A stretch of 64,000 nt of DNA from Schoenoplectus triqueter (Eukaryota; Streptophyta; Magnoliopsida; Poales; Cyperaceae), in the NCBI GenBank assembly GCA_964058805.1, contig CAXKVV010000847.1:1-64000 (forward strand), written 5' to 3'. Positions 37,841 through 48,600 of the stretch are shown in pieces. Every line of letters begins with the position of its first letter. Positions within the stretch are counted from its first letter, which is position 1. The position numbers and the translations under genes are program-made. The notes under the pieces are model-generated. The model was not told the origin of the DNA. It saw only the letters and a list, made by a program, of their open reading frames with translations, and made no database searches.

Positions 37841-40800
37841 TTTTCGACGGTATCGAGGGAGTCGGGTATCGTTTTCATGTTTTACGCGCCCGAACTCATT
37901 TTCGGCGGTACCGAGGGCGTCGGGTCCCGTTTTCATGTTTTGCGCGTGTGGACTAGTTTTCGGAGGTACCGAGGGCGTCGGGTCCCGTTTTCAAGTTTTG
38001 CGCGCCCGGACACGTTTTCGACGGTATTGAGGGCGTCGGGTATCGTTTTCATGTTTTGCGCGCCCGAACTCATTTTCGGAGGTACCGAGGGCGTCGGGTC
38101 CCGTTTCAATGTTTTGCGCGTCCGGACTCGTTTTCGGCGGTCTCGAAGGCGTCGGGTCCCGTTCTCGGCGGTACGGAGCGCGTCGTGTCTCCTTTTCTTG
38201 TTTTACGCGCCCGGACTCGTTTTCGGCGGTACCTAGGGCGTCGGGTCCCGTTTTCAAGTTTTGCGCGCCCGGACCCGTTTTCGACGGTACCGAGGGCGTC
38301 GGGTATCGATTTAATGTTTTGCGCGCCCGAACTCATTTTCGGCGGTACCGAGGGCGTCGGGTCCCGTTTTCAAGTTTTGCGCGCCCGGACTCGTTTTCGG
38401 CGGTACCGAAGGCGTCTGGTCTCGTTTTCATGTTTTACGCGCCCGGACATGTTTTCGGCCTTACCGAGGTTGTCGGGTCCAGTTTTCATGTTTTGCGCGC
38501 CCGGACTCGTCCTCGGCGATAGGTCCCGTTTTAATGTTTTGCGCGCCCAGACTCGTTTTCGGCGGTCTCGAGGGCGTCGGGTCCCGTTTTCATGTTTTGC
38601 GCGCCCGGACTCGTTTTCGGCGACACCGAAGGCGTCAGGTCCCGTTTTAAGCTTTTGCGCGCCCGGACTCTTTTTCGGCGGTCTTGAAGGCGTCGGGTCC
38701 CGTTTTCGGCGGTACCGAGGGCGTCGTGTCTCATTTTCTTCTTTTGCGCGCCCGGACTCGTTTTCGGCGGTACCTAGGGCGTCGGGTCCCGTTTTCATGT
38801 TTTGCGCGCCCGGACTCGTTTTAGACGGTACCGAGGGCCTCGTGTCCCATTTTCAAGTTTTGCGCTCCCGGACTCGTTTTCGACGGTACCGAGGGCGTCG
38901 GGTATCGTTTTTATGTTTTGCGTGCCCGGACCCGTTTTCGACGGTACCGAGGGCGTCGGGTATCGATTTAATATTTTGCGCGCCCGAACTCATTTTCGGC
39001 GGTACCGAGGGCGTCGGGTCCCGTTTTCATGTTTTGCGCGCCCGGACTCGTTTTCGGCGGTCTCGAGGGCGTCGGGTATCGTTTTCATTTTTTGCGCGCC
39101 CGAACTCATTTTAGGCGGTACCGAGGGCATCGGGTCCCGTTTTAATGTTTTGCGCGCCCGTACTCGTTTTCGGCGGTACCGAGGGCGTCGGGTCCCGTTT
39201 TCACGTTTTGCGCGCCCGGACTCGTGTTCGGCGGTACCGAGGTTGTCGGGTCCCGTTTTCATGTTTTGCGCGCCCGAACTCGTCCTCGGCGATAGGTCCT
39301 GTTTTAATGTTTTGCGCGCCCAGACTCGTTTTCGGCGGTCTCGAGGGCGTCGGGTCCCGTTTTTATGTTTTGCGCGCCCGGACTCGTCCTCGGCGATGGG
39401 TCCCGTTTTAATGTTTTGCTTGCCCAGACTCGTTTTCGGCGGTCTCGAGGGCGTCGGGTATCGTTTTCCTGTTTTGCGCGTCCGAACTCGTTTTCGGCGG
39501 TACCGAGGGCGTCGGGTCCCGTTTTAATGTTTTGCGCGCCCGGACTCGTTTTCGGCGATACCGAAGTCGTCCGGTCCCGTTTTCATGTTTTGCGCGCCCG
39601 GATACGTTTTCGGCGGTCTCGTGGGCGTCGGGTCCCGTTTTCGGAGGTACCGAGGGCGTCGGGTATCGTTTTCATGTTTTGCGCGGCCGAACTCATTTTC
39701 GGCGGTATCGAGGGCGTCGGGTATCGTTTTCATGTTTTGCGCGCCCGAACACATTTTCGGCGGTACCGAGGGCGTCGGGTCCCGTTTTCATGTTTTGCGC
39801 GCTCGGACTCGTTTTCGGCGGTCTCGAGGGCGTCGGGTCCCGTTTTCATGTTTTGCGCGCCCGGACTCGTTTTCGACGGTCTCGAAGGCGTCGGGTCCCG
39901 TTTTCGGCGCGGTATCGAGGGCGTCGTGTCTCATTTTCTTGATTTGTGCGCCCGGACTCATTTTCGGCGGTACCTAGGGCATCGGGTCCCTTTTTCATGT
40001 TTTGCGCGCTCGAACACGTTTTAGACGGTACCGAGGGCCTCGGGTCCCGTTTTCAAGTTTTGCGCACCCGGACTCGTTTTCGACGGTACCGAAGGCGTCG
40101 AGTCTCGTTTTCATGTTTTGCGCGCCCGCACTCATTTTCGGCGGTACCGAGGGCGTCGGGTCCCGTTTTCATGCTTTGCGCGCCCGGACTCGTTTTCGGC
40201 GGTACCCAGGGCCTCGGGTCTCGTTTTCAAGTTTTGCGCGCCCGGACTCGTTTTCGTCGGTCTCGAGGGCGTCGGGTATCGTTTTCATGTTTTGCGCGCC
40301 CGAACTCATTTTCGGCGGTACCGAGGGCGTCGGGTCCCGTTTTCATGTTTTGCGCGCCCGGACTCGTTTTCGGCGGTACCGAGGGCGTCGGGTCCCGTTT
40401 TCACGTTTTGCACGCCCGGACTCGTTTTCGACGGTACCGAGGGCGTCGGGTATCGTTTTTATGTTTTGCACGCCCGGACTCATTTTCGGCGAAACCGAGG
40501 GCGTCGAGAGCCGTTTTCATGTTTTGGTCGCCCGGACTCGTTTTCGGTGGTCTCGAGGGCGTCGGGTCCCGTTTTCACGTTTTGCACGCCCGGACTCGTT
40601 TTCGACGGTACCGAGGGCGTCGGGTATCATTTTCATGTTTTGCGCGCCCGAACTCATTTTCGGCGGTATCGAGGGCGTCGGGTATCGTTTTCATGTTTTG
40701 CGCGCCCGAACTCATTTTCGTCGGTACCGACGGCGTCGGGTCCCGTTTTCATGTTTTGCGCGCGTGGACTAGTTTTCGGAGGTACCGAGGGCGTCGAGTC

Positions 40801-41760
40801 CCGTTTTCAAGTTTTGCGCGCCCGGACTCGTTTTCGACGGTATCGAGGGCGTCGGGTATCTTTTTTATGTTTTGCGCGCCCGGAATCGTTTTCGGCGGTC
40901 TCGAGGGCGTCGGGTATCGTTTTCATGTTTTGCGCGCCCGAACTCCTTTTTGGCGGTACCGAGGGCGTCGGGTCCCGTTTTCATGTTTTGCGCGCCCGGA
41001 CTCGTTTTCGGCGATGGGTCCCGTTTTAATGTTTTGCGCGCCCAGACTCATTTTCGGCGGTCTCGAGGGCGTCGGGTCCCGTTTTCGGCGGTCTCGAGGG
41101 CGTTGGGTATCGTTTTCGGCGGTACCGAGGGCGTCGGGTCCCGTTTTTATGTTTTGCCCACCCGGACTCGTTTTCGGCGATACCGAAGGCGTCAGGTCCC
41201 GTTTTAATGTTTTGTCGGCTGCCGTTTTCGGCGGGATCGAGGGCGTCGGGTATCGTTTTCAGGTTTTGTGCGCCCGAACTAATTTTCGGCGGTACCGAGG
41301 GCGTCGGGTCCCGTTTTCATGTTTTGCGCGCCCGGACTCGTTTTCGACGGTATCGAGGGCGTAGTGTCTCGTTTTCTTGTTTTGCGCGCCCGGACTCATT
41401 TTCGGCGGTACCGAGGGCGTCGGGTATCTTTTTCATGTTTTGCGCGCCCGAACTCATTTTCGGCGGTACCGAGGGCGTCGGATCCCGTTTTCATGTTTTG
41501 CGCGCCCGGACTCATGTTAGACGGTACCGAGGGCCTCGGGTCCCGTTTTCAAGTTTTGCGCTCCCGGACTCGTTTTCGACGGTACCGAGGGCGTCGGGTA
41601 TCGTTTTCATGTTTTGCGCGCCCGGACACGTTTTCGGCGATACCGAGGGCGTCGGGTCCCGTTTTCATGTTTTGCGCGCCCGGACTCGTTTTCGGCGATA
41701 TCGAGGGCGTCGGGTCCCGTTTTAACTTTTTGCGCGCCCGAACTCATTTTCGGCGGTACC

Positions 41761-43204
41761 GAGGGCGTCGGGTCCCGTTTTCATGTTTTGCGCGCCCGGA
41801 CTCGTTTTCGGCGGTCTCAAGGGCGTCGGGTATCGTTTTCATGTTTTGCGCGCCCGAACTCATTTTCGGCGGTACGGAGGGCGTCGGGTCCCGTTTTCAT
41901 GTTTTGCGCGTCCGGACTCGTTTTCGGCGGTACCGAGGGCGTCGGGTGCCGTTTTCACGTTTTGTGCGCCCTGTCCCGTTTTCGGCGGTATCGAGGGCGT
42001 CGGGTATCGTTTTCATGTTTTGCGCTCCCGAACTCATTTTCGGCGGTACCGAGGGCGTCGGATCCCGTTTTCATGTTTTGCGCGCCCGGACTCGTTTTAG
42101 ACGGTACCGAGGGCCTCGGGTCCCGTTTTCAAGTTTTGCGCTCCCGGACTCGTTTTCGACGGTACCGAGGGCGTCGGGTATCGTTTTGATGTTTTGCGCG
42201 CCCGGCCTCGTTTTCAGCGATACCGAGGGCGTCGGGTCCTGTTTTCATGTTTTGCACACCCGGACTTGTTTTCGGCGATATCGAGGGCGTCGGGTCCCAT
42301 TTTCATGTTTTGTGTGCCCGGACTCGTTTTCGGCGGTCTCGAGGGCGTCGGGTCCCGTTTTCGGAGGTACCGAGGGCGTCAGGTATCGTTTTCATGTTTT
42401 GCGCGCCCGAACTCATTTTCGGCGGTACCGAGGGCGTCGGGTCCCGTTTTCATGTTTTGCGCGCCCGGACTCGTTTTCGGCGATACCGAGGGCGTCGGGT
42501 CCCGTTTTCATGTTTTGCGTGCCCGGACTCGTTTTTGGCGGTACCGAGGGCGTCGGGTCTCGTTTTCATGTTTTGCGCTCCCGGGCTCGTTTTCGGCGGT
42601 CTCGAGGTAGTCGGGTCCCGTTTTCATGTTTTGCGCACCCGGGCTCGTTTTCGGAGGTACCGAGGGCGTCGGGACCCGTTTTCAAGTTTTGCGCGCCCGG
42701 ACTCGTTTTCGACGGTATCGAGGGCGTCGGGTATCGTTTTCATGTTTTGCGCGCCCGACCTCATTTTCGGCGGTATCGTGGGCGTCGGGTCCCGTTTTAG
42801 TGTTTTGCGCGCCCGGACTCGTTTTCGGCGGTCTCGAAGGCGTCGGGTCCCGTTTTCGGCTGTACGGAGGGCGTCGTGTCTCATTTTCTTGTTTTACGCG
42901 CCCGGACTTGTTTTCGGCGGTACCTAGGGCGTCGGGTCCCGTTTTCAAGTTTTGCGCTCCCGGACCCGTTTTCGACGGTACCGAGGACGTCGGGTCCTGT
43001 TTTCTTGTTTTGTGCGCCCGGACTCGTTTTCGGCGATACCGAGGGTGTCGGGTCCTGTTTTCTTGTTTTGTGCGCCCGGACTCATTTTCGGCGGTCTCGA
43101 GGGCGTCGGGTCCCGTTTTCGGCGGTAGCGAGGGCGTCGGGTATCGTTTGAATGTTTTGCGCGCCCGAACTCATTTTCGGTGGTACCGAGGGCGTCGGGT
43201 CCCG
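41761..43204 (+). repeat. Satellite flank left of the CRM-like element, paralogous to the right flank
   Basis: This 1444-bp stretch matches the satellite that resumes at 45690. Offsets are 3929 bp at the start, 3987 bp near 42100 and 3928 bp near 42946; the shifts are single-monomer indels. Shared rare markers include CCGACCTCATTTTCGGCGG, TATCGTGGGCG, GGGCTCGTTTTCGG and GGTAGCGAGGGCG. The offset equals this segment plus the element (1444 + 2485). Confidence 0.8.
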
Positions 43205-45139
43205 CCAATCAACATTCACGATGTGAGGAGTTTTCATGGACTGGCCTCATTCTATCGCCGGTTTATTCGAGATTTCAGCACTCTTGTCTCTCCAATCACC
43301 GAGTGCTTGAAAGGAGGAGTATTCAAATGGACGAAAGAAGCTGAAAAGAGCTTTCAGCTCATCAAGGAGAAGATGACAACAGCCCCAATTCTTACTTTGC
43401 CCAACTTTGAGAATATTTTTGAGCTTGAATGTGATGCATCTGGTGTCGGCATTGGTGCGGTTTTCCATCAAGAAGGTCGACCTATTGCCTTCTTTAGTGA
43501 AAAGCTTTCAGATTCACGTAAGAACTACACTACATATGACAAGGAGTTCTATGCAATTGTACGAGCTCTTGGGCATTGGAGACACTACCTCGTTTCCAAG
43601 GAGTTCATTCTCTACTCCGACCATGAGGCGCTGAAGTTCATAAATGGGCAGCACAAGCTCAAACCAAGGCACGCAAGGTGGGTGAAATTTTTACAAGGCT
43701 ACACATTCCACATCAAGCATAAAAGTGGTGCTTCAAATCAAGTGACGGATGCTTTAAGTAGGAGGCATTCTTTGCTGTCCACAATGAAGATAAATGTTCT
43801 TGGGTTTGAAGTGATCAAGGAGTTGTATTCTGATGATGAGTTCTTTGGCATGATAAAAGCTGAATGTGCAAAAGGGCCATATAAAGAATTTGTGGTGAAT
43901 TATGGATATATTTTCTATGGCAACCGTTTGTGCGTACCGAATTGTTCTTTGAGGTGGCAGATCATTAAAGAGGTTCATGATGGTGGGTTAAGTGGTCATT
44001 TTGGACGAGATAAAACTGGTGCATTACTCCAAGACCGTTTCTATTGGCCTAAAATGATGAAGGATGTGAACCATTACATTTTGAGATGTAGAACTTGCCA
44101 TCCTGGACTTTACACTCCCCTTCCTGCTCCTAATGCACCGTGGGAAGATGTGAGCATGGACTTTGTGATGGGATTGCCCCGAACTCAACGCAGTAAAGAT
44201 TCAATCATGGTGGTGGTTGATCGGTTCTCTAAAATGGCGCACTTTGTTCCTTGTGCAAAAACGATGGATGCCACTAACATAGCTGATCTTTATTTCAAGG
44301 AGATAGTGAAGTTGCATGGCATTCCAAATACCATAACATCTGACAGAGACCCGAAGTTTGTTGGGCATTTTTGGAGAACACTTTGGCGTAAGATGGGTAC
44401 AAAGCTGCAGTTTAGTTCAGCCTATCATCCTCAAACCGATGGCCAAACTGAGATTGTGAATCGGAGTTTGGGCAATCTGTTGAGAAGCTTGGTGGGTGAT
44501 AACATACGCCAATGGGACCTTATTCTACCTCAAGCTGAATTCGCTTACAATAGGTCCAACAGCAAGACGACAGGTAAAAGCCCTTTTGAAGTGGTGTATG
44601 GATGCAATCCAAAGACTCCTCTTGATCTTGTGTCATTGCCAATCAGCCATAGCTATAGTGGAGATGCAGATGAGCGTGCTAAAGCAATCAAGGACTTGCA
44701 TGAACAAGTCAGCAAGAGGATTGAGAAGCAAAATCAGAAGTATGAAAGACAAGCTAACAAGCACCGAAGGGCTGTGATTTTCAAAGAAGGTGATCTTGTG
44801 TGGGTGCATTTGAGCAAGGAGAGATTTCCACCTGGGCGCAATGCAAAGCTCAAGCACCGTGGTGATGGACCATTTAAAATCTTGCAGCGCATAGGTGACA
44901 ATGCTTACAAGGTGGAGCTTCCCGGAGATTATGGTGTTTCATCCACATTCAATGTGAAGGATCTTTCTCCATACCATGGCGAAAATGAGCCGAACTCGTG
45001 GGCGAGTTCTTTTCAACCGGGGGAGAATGATGGCGATCAAGTCATGGCAGGTCTACAGGTGAACAATCATGATCAAGGAAGAAAGTTCTGGACCAGTTCT
45101 CAGTTTGAAGAACCAGGCCCAAGTCATATTTACAATTAA
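43205..45139 (+). pseudogene. Truncated pol: RT end, RNase H and integrase (CRM-like)
   Basis: The frame is open for 644 codons and ends in TAA at 45139, but it has no start of its own. It is read through only from stop-free satellite. The order is: the reverse transcriptase C-terminal segment (HDVRSFHGLASFYRRF, from codon 5); RNase H with the acidic set in ECDAS (Asp codon 43433), YDKEF, YSDHEAL and VTDALSRR; and integrase. The integrase HHCC finger has H and H in HDGGLSGHF and the cysteines in CRTC. The catalytic triad is Asp 44159, Asp 44342 and Glu 44450, with 35 residues between the last two, so DD35E is intact. A GPY/F-like block (GDGPFKIL to DLSPY) follows. The stretch between CRTC and PGLYTPLP looks about eight to nine residues shorter than in relatives I recall, an in-frame deletion just after the zinc finger. 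Normal product: reverse transcription and integration. This copy cannot be autonomous. Confidence 0.9.
45019..45027 (+). other. Polypurine tract of the CRM-like element
   Basis: The run GGGGGAGAA directly precedes the TG that opens the 3' LTR. This is the expected plus-strand priming site. It also lies inside the pol frame. Confidence 0.82.
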
Positions 45140-45689
45140 TTTACGAAACAGCAGCTTTCTGGACAGATTCGTACTGGGCCAGTATTTTGGGCATAACGCT
45201 CTCATAATAACTCGGATTTGGGTGAATCAAATTTCTGTGATCAGACGATGCAATGGACTATCTTTATTGTGTTTTGAGTTTCTCCAGATTCCAGAGTCTT
45301 CTTGGTCAAAACCTCGTGTCAAGTGAGCGTGGTTACCGAGGAGCCAGCCAGCATTTAGTTTCTTGGAACTTGTCTTTGAGTCTTTCTATGTTTTAATTAT
45401 GTTTTGGAATTAACAGTAGTAGTTAATGTTATTTTTATTGTGTTTTGATATTTGCAAAAATAGTTAAGGAGTTATTAATTAGTAGGAAGTTTCAAGAGTT
45501 GAGTTGTATGGCTATATAAAGCCTAATTTCTGAATGTAAACTCACTTGTTGAATTATTATGAAAAAGTTTATCTTGAGTTGAGTTTATGTCCTCTTTTAT
45601 CCTGCTGTGAGTTGAGAGTATCCTCCAGTTGTGATTTTATAGTTGAACGTGTGCGTGTCCTTGGACGATTCATAGCTCGAACGCTATCA
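45028..45689 (+). repeat. 3' LTR of the CRM-like element (about 662 bp)
   Basis: It starts TGATGGCG right after the polypurine tract and ends CTATCA, where satellite resumes with GAGGGCGTCGGG at 45690. TG and CA termini are both present. The first 112 bp also encode the end of pol. A TATA box lies at 45513-45520. No second LTR is present for comparison or dating. Confidence 0.85.
45513..45520 (+). promoter_or_regulatory. TATA box in the CRM-like LTR
   Basis: TATATAAA lies in the context GGCTATATAAAGCC, about 170 bp before the LTR end. That is a plausible U3 promoter. Transcription from it would run out into the satellite of block 2. Confidence 0.65.
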
Positions 45690-48600
45690 GAGGGCGTCGG
45701 GTCCCGTTTTCATGATTTGTGCGCCCGGACTCGTTTTCGGCGGTCTCGAGGGCGTCGGGTATCGTTTTCATGTTTTGCGCGCCCGAACTCGTTTTCGACG
45801 GTCTCGACGGCGTCGGGTATCGTTTTCATGTTTTGCGCGCCCGAACTCATTTTCGGCGGTACGGAGGGCGTCGGGTCCCGTTTTCATGTTTTGCGCGCCC
45901 GGACTCGTTTTCGGCGGTACCGAGGGCGTCGGGTGCCGTTTTCACGTTTTGTGCTCCCGGTCCCGTTTTCGGCGGTATCGAGGGCGTCGGGTATCGTTTT
46001 CATGTTTTGCGCGCCCGAACTCATTTTCGGCGGTACCGAGGGCGTCGGATCCCGTTTTCATGTTTTGCGCGCCCGGACTCGTTTTAGACGGTACCGAGGG
46101 CCTCGGGTCCCGTTTTCAAGTTTTGCGCTCGCGGACTCGTTTTCGACGGTACCGAGGGCGTCGGGTATCGTTTTGATGTTTTGCGCGCCCGGACTCATTT
46201 TCGGCGATACCGAGGGCGTCGGGTCCCGTTTTCATGTTTTGCACGCCCGGACTCGTTTTCTGCGATATCGAGGGCGTCGGTTCCCTTGTCATGTTTTGTG
46301 CGCCCGGACTCGTTTTCGGCGGTCTCGAGGGCGTCGGGTCCCGTTTTCGGAGGTACCGAGGGCGTCAGGTATCGTTTTCATGTTTTGCGCGCCCGAACTC
46401 ATTTTCGGCGGTACCGAGGGCGTCGGGTCCCGTTTTCATGTTTTGCGCGCCCGGACTCGTTTTCGGCGATACCGAGGGCGTCGGGTCCCGTTTTCATGTT
46501 TTGCGCGCCCGGACTCGTTTTTGGCGGTACCGAGGGCGTCGGGTCTCGTTTTCATGTTTTGCGCTCCCGGGCTCGTTTTCGGCGGTATCGAGGTCGTCGG
46601 GTCCCGTTTTCATGTTTTGCGCGCCCGGACTCGTTTTCGGCGATACCGAGGGCGTCGGGACACGTTTTCAAGTTTTGCGCGCCCGGACTCGTTTTCGACG
46701 GTATCGAGGGCGTCGGGTATCGTTTTCATGTTTTGCGCGCCCGACCTCATTTTCGGCGGTATCGTGGGCGTCGGGTCCCGTTCTCGGCTGTACGGAGGGC
46801 GTCGTGTCTCATTTTCTTATTTTACGCGCCCGGACTTGTTTTCGGTGGTACCTAGGGCGTCGGGTCCCGTTTTCAAGTTTTGCGCGCCCGGACCCGTTTT
46901 CGACGGTACCGAGGACGTTGGGTCCTATTTTCTTGTTTTGTGCGCCCGGACTCGTTTTCGGCGATACCAAGGGCGTCGAGTCCTATTTTCTTGTTTTGTG
47001 CGCCCGGACTCGTTTTCGGCGGTCTCGAGGGCGTCGGGTCCCGTTTTCGGCGGTAGCGAGGGCGTCGGGTATCGTTTGAATGTTTTGCGCGCCCGAACTC
47101 ATTTTCGGCGGTACCGAGGGCGTCGGGTCCCGTTTTCATGTTTTGCGCGCCCGGACTCGTTTTCGGCGATACCGAGGGCGTCGGGTCCTGTTTTCATGTT
47201 TTGTGCGCCCGGACTCGTTTTCGGCGGTCTCGAGGGCGTCGGGTCCCGTTTTCGGCGATATCGAGGGCGTCGGGTATAGTTTTAATGTTTTGCGCGCCCG
47301 AACTCATTTTCGGCGGTACCGAGGGTGTCGGGTCCCGTTTTCATGTTTTGCGCGCCCAGACTCGTTTTCGGCGGTACCGAAGGCGTCGTTTCTCGTTTTC
47401 ATGGTATGCGCTCCCGGACTCGTTTTCGACGGTAACGAGTGCGTCGGGTCCCGTTTACATGTTTTGCGCACCCGGACTCGTTTTCGGCGGTACCGAGGGC
47501 GTCCGGTCCCATTTTCACGTTTTGCGCGCCCGGACTCATTTTCGGCGGTACCGAGCTCGTCGGGTCCCGGACTCATTTTCAGCAGTACCGAGGGCGTCGG
47601 GTATCGTTTTCATGTTTTGCGCGCCCGGACTCGTTTTCGGTGGTCTCGAGGGCGTCGGGTCCCGTTTTCGGCGGTATCGAGGGCGTCGGGTATCGTTTTC
47701 ATGTTTTGCGCGCCCGAACTCATTTTCGGCGGTACCGAGGACGTCGGGTCCTGTTTTCACGTTTTGCGCGCCCGGACTCGTTTTCGGCGGTACCGAGGTT
47801 GTTGGGTCCCGTTTTCATGTTTTGCGCGCCCGGACTCGTTTTTGCGATATCGAGATCGTCGGGTACCGTTTTAATATTTTGCGCGCCCAGACACGTTTTC
47901 GGCGGTCTTGAGGGCGTCGGGTCCCGTTTTCGGCGGTAGCGAGGGCGTCAGGTATCGTTTTCATGTTTTGCGCCCCCGAACTCATTTTCGGCGGTACCGA
48001 GGGCGTCGGGTTCCGTTTTCATGTTTTTCGCGCCCGGACTCGTGTTCGGCGATACCGAAGGCGTCCGGTCCCGTTTTCATGTTTTGCGCGCCCGAACTCC
48101 TTTTCGGCGGTACCAAGGGCGTCGGGTCCGGTTTTCATGTTTTGCGCGCCCGGAGTCGTTTTCGGCAATAACGAAGGCGTCAGGTCCCGTTTTAATGTTT
48201 TGCGCGCCCGAACTCATTTTCGACGGTACCGAGGGCGTCGGGTCCCGTTTTCATGTTATGCGCGCCACAACTCATTTTCGGCGGTACCGAGGGCGCCAGG
48301 TCCCGTTTTCATGTTTTGTGCGCCCGGACTCGTTTTCGGCGGTCTCGAGGGCGTCGGGTCCCGTTTTCGGCGGTATCGAGGGCGTCGGGTATCGTTTTCA
48401 TGTTTTGCGCGACCGAACTCATTTTCGGCGGTACCGAGGGCGTCGGGTCCCGTTTTCATGTTTTGCGCGCCCGGACTCGTTTTCATCGGTACCGAGGGCG
48501 TCGGGTCGCGTTTTCATGTTTTGCGCTCCCGGACTCGTTTTCGACGATAACGAGGGCGTCGGGTCCCGTTTACATGTGTTGTGCACCCTGACTCGTTTTC

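Larger units (their letters stand above)
1..43204 (+). repeat. 58-bp composite satellite array, block 1
   Basis: This is a continuous head-to-tail array of a 58-bp monomer with no inversion and no unique sequence. Each monomer has a 31-bp module A (opening TTTTCGGCGGTACCGAG, closing GGGTCCCG) and a 27-bp module B (opening TTTTCATGTTTTGCGCG, closing GGACTCG). The consensus carries about ten CpG per 58 bp. Module A has three main forms, GGTACCGAG, GGTCTCGAG and GGTATCGAG. Module B has two, GGACTCG and GAACTCA. These forms occur in ordered runs rather than at random, so the array has higher-order structure. No gene is visible inside. The many long open frames follow from a stop-free consensus. 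I do not recognise the family. A centromeric or pericentromeric location is inferred from array size and from the embedded CRM-like and Athila-like elements. Confidence 0.97.
43205..45689 (+). mobile_element. CRM-like Ty3/gypsy retrotransposon, 5'-truncated
   Basis: AT-richer sequence abruptly replaces satellite after a GGGTCCCG module end and runs to a CA terminus. It contains, in order, the last part of reverse transcriptase, RNase H, integrase, a polypurine tract and one 3' LTR. The 5' LTR, primer site, gag, protease and most of reverse transcriptase are missing. Integrase wording (for example SMDFVMGLP, SDRDPKF and GDGPFKILQRI), the absence of a recognisable chromodomain, and a pol frame that runs into the 3' LTR fit the CRM clade of chromoviruses. 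Many CRM elements target centromeres. No target-site duplication can be tested because the left end is lost. Clade assignment is from recall, without a tree. Confidence 0.88.

Noticed and set aside
1..43204. Dozens of long forward ORFs, several hundred codons each, with Arg/Phe-rich repeats
   Set aside because: The repeat consensus has no stop triplet on the plus strand, all three frames are open at once with the same 58-residue cycle, and the frames overlap each other. Indels that shift the frame are tolerated freely. This is the signature of non-coding satellite.
43407..44857. Short ORFs in other frames and on the minus strand across pol
   Set aside because: They overlap the clearly conserved RNase H and integrase frame and have no recognisable content.
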